From an uncultured Clostridia bacterium (GTDB lineage: Bacteria; Bacillota; Clostridia; TANB77; CAG-465): a DNA stretch of 27,747 bases. This document shows positions 22,668-27,747 of this stretch, piece by piece. Where the stretch lies: assembly GCA_934162655.1 (NCBI GenBank), contig CAKPJL010000014.1, positions 1-27,747 on the forward strand, given 5' to 3'. Numbering within the stretch: position 1 is the stretch's first letter; each line of letters opens with the position of its first letter. The notes below the pieces were generated by a model. That model was given only the letters and a program-made list of their open reading frames with translations. It was not told the origin of the DNA and made no database searches. The translations under genes were made by a program, and so were the position numbers.

Positions 22668-23704
22668 AAAAATTGCTTATGCATGTGTGTTGTGGACCGT
22701 GTTTTTCATATATTGAACATGATTTAAGAAAAAATGGTTTGTTAAATGCAGAGAAACTAACTTATGAAAAAGTAGATTATACAGCTTTTTTTTATAATTT
22801 TAATATACATAAGCAAGATGAATATGAAAAAAGAAAGGAATCTTTTATAAAACTTTGTAATTTAACTAATACTAAATACTATATACTAGATAAGTATGGC
22901 TTAGATGAGTTTATATTTGGAGTAAGAAAAAATGTAGGTAAAGATAAAAAGTTTAATAAAAGGTGTAAGTTTTGTTACTATGAAAGATTATATCAAGCAT
23001 TTTTATATGCAAAGGAAAATAATTTTGACATTGTATCTACAACTCTTACAATAAGTCCTTATCAAGATCATGAAGCAATAAAAAGCATAGGTAAATTACT
23101 TGAAGAAAAGTTTAATATAGAGTTTAGGTATGTAGATTATAGGCCGTATTATAAAAAAGGACAAGAAATGGCAAAAGAGTATGGGCTTTATATGCAAAAA
23201 TATTGCGGTTGTATTTTTTCACTAGAGGAAAAAAACAGACTGGAAGAATTAAGCATTGCAGCAAAAAAATCTGAATTAAAACTACTTAAACCTTCTACAA
23301 TGTTTAAGTCCCAAATAGATAGTTATAAAAGCTCTTTACTAACTAAAGAAAATTATTATTTTGAATGTGATAAGTTAGATAGTATTAATATGTCAAACTT
23401 GTTAGTTATAAGAAAAAGTGATAATAAACTAATTGGAATGGTAAGACTAAAAAGGCAAGAAGTTGATGATAAAATAGTTTGTATAGAGTATAGTATATTA
23501 AAAGATGAAATAAAAAAAGAATACGAAGGTGAAATACTAAATCTTGCTTTAATAAAATGCAGACAGCATAATTTTAATAAAATATTAATTAAATTAAGAA
23601 ATGATGAGACACTTAATAAAAGTGTTGTATCAAAAAATTACGGAATAATTGAATCTGAAATAGTAAATGAAAATGAGAAGGAATATTATATAAATTTAAA
23701 GTAA
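22664..23704 (+). CDS. queH: QueH-type epoxyqueuosine reductase fused to a GNAT-like domain
   Basis: A 346-residue protein. Residues 1-200 are QueH (formerly DUF208), the iron-sulphur enzyme that reduces epoxyqueuosine to queuosine in the tRNA wobble base. Its Cys set is intact: HVCCGPC (Cys9, 10, 13), KRCKFCYYERL (Cys101, 104) and YCGC (Cys181, 183), with STTLTISPYQDHEAI and GLYMQKYCGC. QueH proteins usually end near residue 200-230. Here about 120 more residues follow, with the outline of a GNAT acetyltransferase: NLLVIRKSDNKLIGMVRLKR, CIEYSI, a long helix EILNLALIKCRQHNFNKILI and NKSVVSKNYGIIESE. The glycine-rich acetyl-CoA loop is not evident, so this part may be non-catalytic. ATGA overlap with ruvB. 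Confidence 0.88.
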   Translation: MKKLLMHVCCGPCFSYIEHDLRKNGLLNAEKLTYEKVDYTAFFYNFNIHKQDEYEKRKESFIKLCNLTNTKYYILDKYGLDEFIFGVRKNVGKDKKFNKRCKFCYYERLYQAFLYAKENNFDIVSTTLTISPYQDHEAIKSIGKLLEEKFNIEFRYVDYRPYYKKGQEMAKEYGLYMQKYCGCIFSLEEKNRLEELSIAAKKSELKLLKPSTMFKSQIDSYKSSLLTKENYYFECDKLDSINMSNLLVIRKSDNKLIGMVRLKRQEVDDKIVCIEYSILKDEIKKEYEGEILNLALIKCRQHNFNKILIKLRNDETLNKSVVSKNYGIIESEIVNENEKEYYINLK

Positions 23705-23719
23705 AGGAAAGATTTTTAA

Positions 23720-24598
23720 ATGAAAAAATATAAAAAAGATATTTCTAGAAAAAGAAGTATATTAAAAATGTTTATAGCCATACTATGTTTAATTATAATT
23801 ATTTTAATAATGGCTTTTTTATATATACTTGTAAATAATAATATTACATATGTTTTATCAGATAATAGTGCAAAAGACGTTTTAGAAGATGAGGCAAAAA
23901 ATTCTACACCAATTATAGTAAATAATACTATGCTAGGTGGTCTGTATGATAAAAAATTTGTGAGTTTAGAAAAATACTACTTATACAGTATAAATAAAAA
24001 AGATTTTGAAATTACAATGTATGGTACAAATGGTAAAATAGGAGATTACTTAATATCAAGTATTTCAAAATCAAGCAGTAATGATACAACTGTAAATGTT
24101 TTAACATCAAAAGAAAATTTAATATTAGAATATTACGGTCTTGATAAAAAAAATCAAAGTGCATTAAACATCTTAAAAGAAGTAGACCAAAATGATTATG
24201 ACATAAGTGTATCTAAAAAGGCACTAGGACTTTATAGAATACTTAATTCTTCGATTAAAGTATCAAAAGTATATGAAGCAGATATTTATAAAACAGGTAA
24301 AGTAAGACTAATTAGTATAACAAATGAGCCTAAAAAGGGTATGGGTGCATACAGTGCACTTATAGCATATGATACATATACAGGCAAGGCAGATTGTATA
24401 AAATACAATTATGTAAGAAATAAAAATAAAGCACAAGATTTTGGCATTATAACTTTAAAGTTTGTATGTGACTTAAACTCTGATGGAATAAATGAACTTA
24501 TAGTGCAAGATACCAAAGAGTTTAGTACGACTTATAGTATAATAGAATATAGAGATGGTAAATATGTTAAGATACTATCTAGTACACAAAAAATATAG
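23720..24598 (+). CDS. Membrane-anchored protein with a VCBS/FG-GAP-like calcium loop, unknown function
   Basis: A 292-residue protein, 15 bases after queH and probably in its operon. A basic start (KKYKKDISRKR) leads into a hydrophobic anchor at residues 16-38, so the rest is extracellular. The C-terminal CDLNSDGINELIVQD (residues 250-264) matches the acidic D-x-N-x-D-G-x-x-E-L loop found in FG-GAP/VCBS-type repeats, where it binds calcium. The middle is rich in Ser, Asn and Lys without a recognised domain. It has the same design, anchor plus a single calcium-type loop, as the protein at 4790-5608, but no clear sequence similarity. It would be a surface-exposed protein of unknown role. Confidence 0.6.
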   Translation: MKKYKKDISRKRSILKMFIAILCLIIIILIMAFLYILVNNNITYVLSDNSAKDVLEDEAKNSTPIIVNNTMLGGLYDKKFVSLEKYYLYSINKKDFEITMYGTNGKIGDYLISSISKSSSNDTTVNVLTSKENLILEYYGLDKKNQSALNILKEVDQNDYDISVSKKALGLYRILNSSIKVSKVYEADIYKTGKVRLISITNEPKKGMGAYSALIAYDTYTGKADCIKYNYVRNKNKAQDFGIITLKFVCDLNSDGINELIVQDTKEFSTTYSIIEYRDGKYVKILSSTQKI

Positions 24599-24606
24599 AA
24601 AAACTA

Positions 24607-24635
24607 TTGAATATTTTATAAAAATGTTATATAAT
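24607..24635 (+). promoter_or_regulatory. Sigma-A promoter of the thrS T-box transcript
   Basis: TTGAAT (24607-24612), 17-base spacer, perfect TATAAT (24630-24635); transcription would begin near 24642, at the T-box leader. Confidence 0.7.
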
Positions 24636-24641
24636 ACTATT

Positions 24642-24849
24642 GTAACGTTGAAGGGACGAGTAGAGGTATATTCTGCTAAAAGAGAGAGCTATTTGTAAGC
24701 TGGAAGGTAGCTGTGAGTAAGGATACTTTGAAGACTACCCCTGAGTTAATAAATTATATTAATTAAGTTAAAATTTAGGGTGGAACCGTGCAAATATTTG
24801 TACCCCTATAAGCAAAAGTATATTTATGGTATATTTTTGTTTATAGGGG
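24642..24849 (+). promoter_or_regulatory. T-box riboswitch (threonine) with terminator hairpin
   Basis: The leader carries the T-box hallmarks: an AGAGAGCT motif in stem I, a specifier region GAAGACTACC (24731-24739) in which both in-line triplets, ACT and ACC, are threonine codons, then the T-box AGGGTGGAACCGTG (24777-24790). In its bulge, TGGA would pair with the acceptor end of uncharged tRNA-Thr. The terminator is a 20-bp stem, 24803-24822 with 24830-24849 (CCCCTATAAGCAAAA paired with TTTTGTTTATAGGGG). Uncharged tRNA-Thr should favour the antiterminator and so thrS expression. Oddly, the terminator is followed by ACTATTCTTTAGGAGG rather than a run of T. Confidence 0.92.
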
Positions 24850-24873
24850 ACTATTCTTTAGGAGGAATGTGTT

Positions 24874-24939
24874 ATGATTAATGGTTTGTGGTATCATCTG
24901 ACCTGTAATTATAAAAAAGTAGGTAGTGTTATTATATAA
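24874..24939 (+). CDS. 21-codon leader ORF between the T-box and thrS
   Basis: AGGAGG (24860-24865) sits 8 bases before an ATG that encodes MINGLWYHLTCNYKKVGSVII and stops at TAA 24937. The ribosome site is stronger than that of thrS (AAGGAG at 24942-24947), which begins 16 bases after this stop. The peptide resembles nothing I recognise and has one Thr codon. It could couple translation to thrS, act as a small attenuating peptide, or be a chance frame behind a real purine-rich element. Expression is not shown by the sequence. Confidence 0.4.
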   Translation: MINGLWYHLTCNYKKVGSVII

Positions 24940-24955
24940 GTAAGGAGAGATAAAA

Positions 24956-26719
24956 ATGAGTGTAAAATATTTAAATAATAATAATGAAGTATATGAAGGT
25001 GAATATGATATTGAGATAGCAAGACATAGTGCTGCACATGTTATGGCACAAGCAATAAAAAGACTTTATAAAGGGGCAAAACTTGCAATAGGGCCTGCAA
25101 TAGAAAATGGATTTTATTACGATATAGATGGTGTTACGATAAAAAATGAAGATCTAGAAAAAATTGAAAGTGAAATGAAAAAAATATTAAAAGAAAATTT
25201 AAAAATGGAAACTTTTGTACTTCCATATGAAGAAGCAAAAGAGCAGATGAAAGACGAACCATATAAACTTGAAATGATAGAAGAGTTAGGCAAAGATGCT
25301 AAAATTTCATTTTTTAGACAAGGTGAATTTGTTGATATGTGTGTTGGGCCACATGTACTATATTTATCTTCAATAGGAAAAATAAAACTTTATAACGTAA
25401 CTGGGGCTTATTGGAGAGGTGACGAAAAGAATAAAATGTTAACTCGTATTTATGGTACAGCTTTTAAAACACAAGATGAATTAGACAAAGAAATTTTAAG
25501 ACGCGAAGAAGCCAAAAAACGTGACCATAAAAAATTAGGTAAAGAACTTGAACTTTTCTTTATAGACGAAACAGCACCAGGTATGCCATACTGGCTTCCA
25601 AAAGGTATGAAAATGTTAAATACATTAATTAGTTTTTGGAGAAACATTCATGAAGAAGCTGGCTATCAAGAATTTTCTGGCCCACAACTAAATAGTAGTT
25701 CTCTTTGGAAAACATCTGGACATTGGGATCATTATAGAGAGGATATGTTTGTTTTAACAGATAGTGATGGTCAAGAACAAGCTTTAAAACCAATGAACTG
25801 TCCAAATTCAATAAAGGTATTCTCTTCAAAATTAAGAAGTTATAAGGACTTACCATTAAGACTTAGTGATATTGATGTAATACATAGAAATGAAAAGTCA
25901 GGACAATTAAACGGTCTTTTTAGAGTTAGAATGTTTAGACAAGATGATTCTCATAACTATGTAACAGAAGATCAAATTGCATCTGAAATAAAAAATATAG
26001 TAAATATAGCAAAAAAAATGTATGGTGTGTTTGGACTTGACTTTATGCTAACACTTTCTACAAGACCAAAAGATTATATGGGAGACATAGAAGTATGGAA
26101 TAAAGCAGAATCAGATCTAAAAGGTGTATTAGATGAGATTTGTGGGAAAGATAATTATAGAATAAATGAAGGTGATGGTGCATTTTATGGACCAAAAATA
26201 GATATAAAAATGAAGGACTGCCTTGATCGTGAATGGCAAATGGGAACAGTTCAACTTGACTTCCAACTACCATCAAGATTTGGAATTACATATATTGATA
26301 GAGACGGTCAAAAGAAAACACCAATACTTATACATAGAGCTATCTTTGGATCATTTGAAAGATTTTTAGGAATAATTACAGAACATTTTGCAGGTGCATA
26401 TCCTCTATGGCTATCTCCTGTTCAAGTAAGTATACTTCCTATATCAGAAAATGAAATAGAGTATGCAAAAGATATTAATCAAAAGTTAAAAGCAAAAGGC
26501 TTTAGAGTAGAACTTGACTTATCTAGTGAAAAAATTGGATATAAAATACGTAATGCTCAGCTTCAAAAGATAAATTACATGATAGTTATAGGAAAGAATG
26601 AAAAAGAGGCAAATGTTATATCAGTGCGTTCAAGAAATGGTGAAAAAATAGATAATATTTCATTAGATGAATTTTGCAATAAATTAAGCCAAGAAATAGA
26701 AAGTGAAATGAATAAATAA
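24956..26719 (+). CDS. thrS: Threonyl-tRNA synthetase lacking the N-terminal TGS domain
   Basis: A 587-residue class II synthetase charging tRNA-Thr. The editing domain is present with HSAAH (His24, His28) and DMCVGPH (Cys129, His133), the site that removes mischarged Ser. The catalytic domain has motif 2 RVRMFRQDDSHNYV and the zinc ligands Cys282 (MNCP), His333 (DDSH) and His460 (LIHRAIFGS), spaced as in the E. coli enzyme. The anticodon-binding domain follows from about 490. Most bacterial ThrRS are about 640 residues and begin with a 60-residue TGS domain. Here only 20 residues precede the editing domain, and the ATG has its own AAGGAG, so the domain is missing rather than mis-started. Controlled by the T-box at 24642-24849. 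Confidence 0.96.
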   Translation: MSVKYLNNNNEVYEGEYDIEIARHSAAHVMAQAIKRLYKGAKLAIGPAIENGFYYDIDGVTIKNEDLEKIESEMKKILKENLKMETFVLPYEEAKEQMKDEPYKLEMIEELGKDAKISFFRQGEFVDMCVGPHVLYLSSIGKIKLYNVTGAYWRGDEKNKMLTRIYGTAFKTQDELDKEILRREEAKKRDHKKLGKELELFFIDETAPGMPYWLPKGMKMLNTLISFWRNIHEEAGYQEFSGPQLNSSSLWKTSGHWDHYREDMFVLTDSDGQEQALKPMNCPNSIKVFSSKLRSYKDLPLRLSDIDVIHRNEKSGQLNGLFRVRMFRQDDSHNYVTEDQIASEIKNIVNIAKKMYGVFGLDFMLTLSTRPKDYMGDIEVWNKAESDLKGVLDEICGKDNYRINEGDGAFYGPKIDIKMKDCLDREWQMGTVQLDFQLPSRFGITYIDRDGQKKTPILIHRAIFGSFERFLGIITEHFAGAYPLWLSPVQVSILPISENEIEYAKDINQKLKAKGFRVELDLSSEKIGYKIRNAQLQKINYMIVIGKNEKEANVISVRSRNGEKIDNISLDEFCNKLSQEIESEMNK

Positions 26720-26723
26720 ATTA

Positions 26724-26755
26724 TTTAGTAGATAAAAGTAATTTTATCTACTAAA
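26724..26755 (+). terminator. Perfect hairpin after thrS
   Basis: TTTAGTAGATAAAA (26724-26737) and TTTTATCTACTAAA (26742-26755) form a perfect 14-bp stem with a GTAA loop. No T-run follows (CTTACATATTT), so it may be a weak terminator or a transcript-stabilising structure. Confidence 0.5.
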
Positions 26756-26810
26756 CTTACATATTTAAATAATATTAGAGGTGACAAATAGAAAAGGTGA
26801 AATCTAATTT

Positions 26811-27747
26811 ATGATACAAGAAATAATTATAAACTTTGTCAAAATTGCTTATATGCTATTTGATATTATTATTATAATTTATGCATTATATTACATTATA
26901 ACAGGGCTTTTTGCATTTAAAGCTAATAGGGAATTTGAATTAAAGAAAGCAAAAAGAGGAAAAAATAAATTTGCTATACTTATTCCTGCAAGAAATGAAG
27001 GAGATATAATAGAAAATTTAATAAATAGTATAATGAAACAAAAATATGATAAAAATTTCTACGATATATATGTTATAGCAAATAATTGTACAGATAATAC
27101 TATAAAAATATGCAAAGAGTTAAAGGTAAATGTTATAGAATGTGTAGATAATATAAAAAATAAAGGGGATGCTCTAAGGTATGCATTTTCTTATCTAAAA
27201 AATGAAGAAAAATATCAAGCATATGTAATTTTTGATGCAGATAATGTTGTACATCCGAAATTTTTAAGTAAAATAAATATAGCATTAAATAAGGGATACG
27301 ATGTAGTACAAGGGAATAGAGAAAGTAAAAATCCAAATGATACATGGATTTCTTCTTCATATACTTTGTTTTATCTAGTTCAAAATTACTTTTTTAATAG
27401 AGCAAGAGTAAGAATGGGATTTTCTTCATCAATTAATGGTACAGGATTTGCAGTAACAAAAAATATAATAGATAAATATGGATTTGAAACAAAAACAATA
27501 ACAGAAGATATAGAATATGCTGGAATATGTTCACTTAATAATGTAAAAATATATTATGAAGAAGAAGCAATAACTTACGATGAACAACCAATAAAATTTG
27601 ATGCTTCTGTGAAACAAAGAAAAAGATGGTCTTTAGGTACAATTGATTGTATGAATAAATACTCTAGTAAACTTACAAAAAATGCTATTAAAAATAAAAA
27701 ATTTCAAAGTTTTGACATGGCACTTTTTTATATGGCACCAATAATAC
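26811..27747 (+). CDS. Family 2 glycosyltransferase, 3' partial
   Basis: The frame starts at ATG 26811 after AAGGTG and runs open to the window end (312 codons, C-terminus missing). An N-terminal membrane helix (residues 9-33) leads into a GT-A domain: AILIPARNEGDIIENLINSI, the nucleotide-binding VIANNCTDNT, the metal-binding FDADN (Asp142, Asp144), the catalytic TED (231-233) in ITEDIEYA, and QRKRW (269-273), the Q-x-x-R-W signature of processive enzymes such as cellulose, hyaluronan and poly-GlcNAc synthases. This is therefore a membrane synthase that probably polymerises or elongates a beta-linked glycan from a UDP-sugar. The final ALFYMAPII likely enters the next membrane helix. The polymer is not known. 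Confidence 0.88.
   Translation, partial: MIQEIIINFVKIAYMLFDIIIIIYALYYIITGLFAFKANREFELKKAKRGKNKFAILIPARNEGDIIENLINSIMKQKYDKNFYDIYVIANNCTDNTIKICKELKVNVIECVDNIKNKGDALRYAFSYLKNEEKYQAYVIFDADNVVHPKFLSKINIALNKGYDVVQGNRESKNPNDTWISSSYTLFYLVQNYFFNRARVRMGFSSSINGTGFAVTKNIIDKYGFETKTITEDIEYAGICSLNNVKIYYEEEAITYDEQPIKFDASVKQRKRWSLGTIDCMNKYSSKLTKNAIKNKKFQSFDMALFYMAPII

Overview
The window is about 27.7 kb of very AT-rich DNA with tightly packed genes, strong AGGAGG ribosome binding sites and near-consensus sigma-A promoters. It comes from a low-GC Firmicute, most likely an anaerobic member of the Clostridia. Supporting signs are a pta-ackA acetate pathway, QueH, a T-box upstream of thrS, a sortase with a CnaB/SpaA-type adhesin, and a stand-alone 2,4-diaminopentanoate dehydrogenase-like gene. 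TGA behaves as a stop codon throughout. The species cannot be named from this sequence alone.

Layout. 1-5.6 kb is a loose accessory region: the tail of an XRE-type membrane-anchored regulator, the diaminopentanoate dehydrogenase-like enzyme, an MFS permease, a decayed acetyltransferase, a flavin-reductase-like protein and an anchored protein with an EF-hand-like loop. 5.7-11.7 kb is one probable operon, pta-ackA-M24 peptidase-M18 aminopeptidase-rodA, closed by a terminator. 11.7-13.3 kb holds a candidate structured small RNA on the minus strand and, divergent from it, a heavy-metal permease plus its Fur-family regulator behind a perfect palindromic operator. 13.3-15.3 kb (minus) is a GT4 glycosyltransferase with a membrane protein.

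15.5-20.6 kb is a surface-adhesion locus: a sortase, a 1310-residue thioester/CnaB adhesin with an IPQTG anchor, and a pilin-like small protein. 20.7-21.5 kb (minus) is a membrane-anchored polysaccharide deacetylase. A nine-codon micro-ORF converges on it. 21.6-24.6 kb is ruvB-queH-anchored protein, with QueH carrying an extra GNAT-like domain. 24.6-26.7 kb is a T-box leader, a 21-codon ORF and a threonyl-tRNA synthetase lacking the TGS domain. The window ends inside a family 2 glycosyltransferase.

The most interesting items are the candidate small RNA at 11675-11882, whose helices contain G-U pairs that only work on the minus strand; the metal operon next to it; the thioester adhesin locus; the QueH-GNAT fusion; and the unusual T-box/leader-ORF/TGS-less thrS arrangement.
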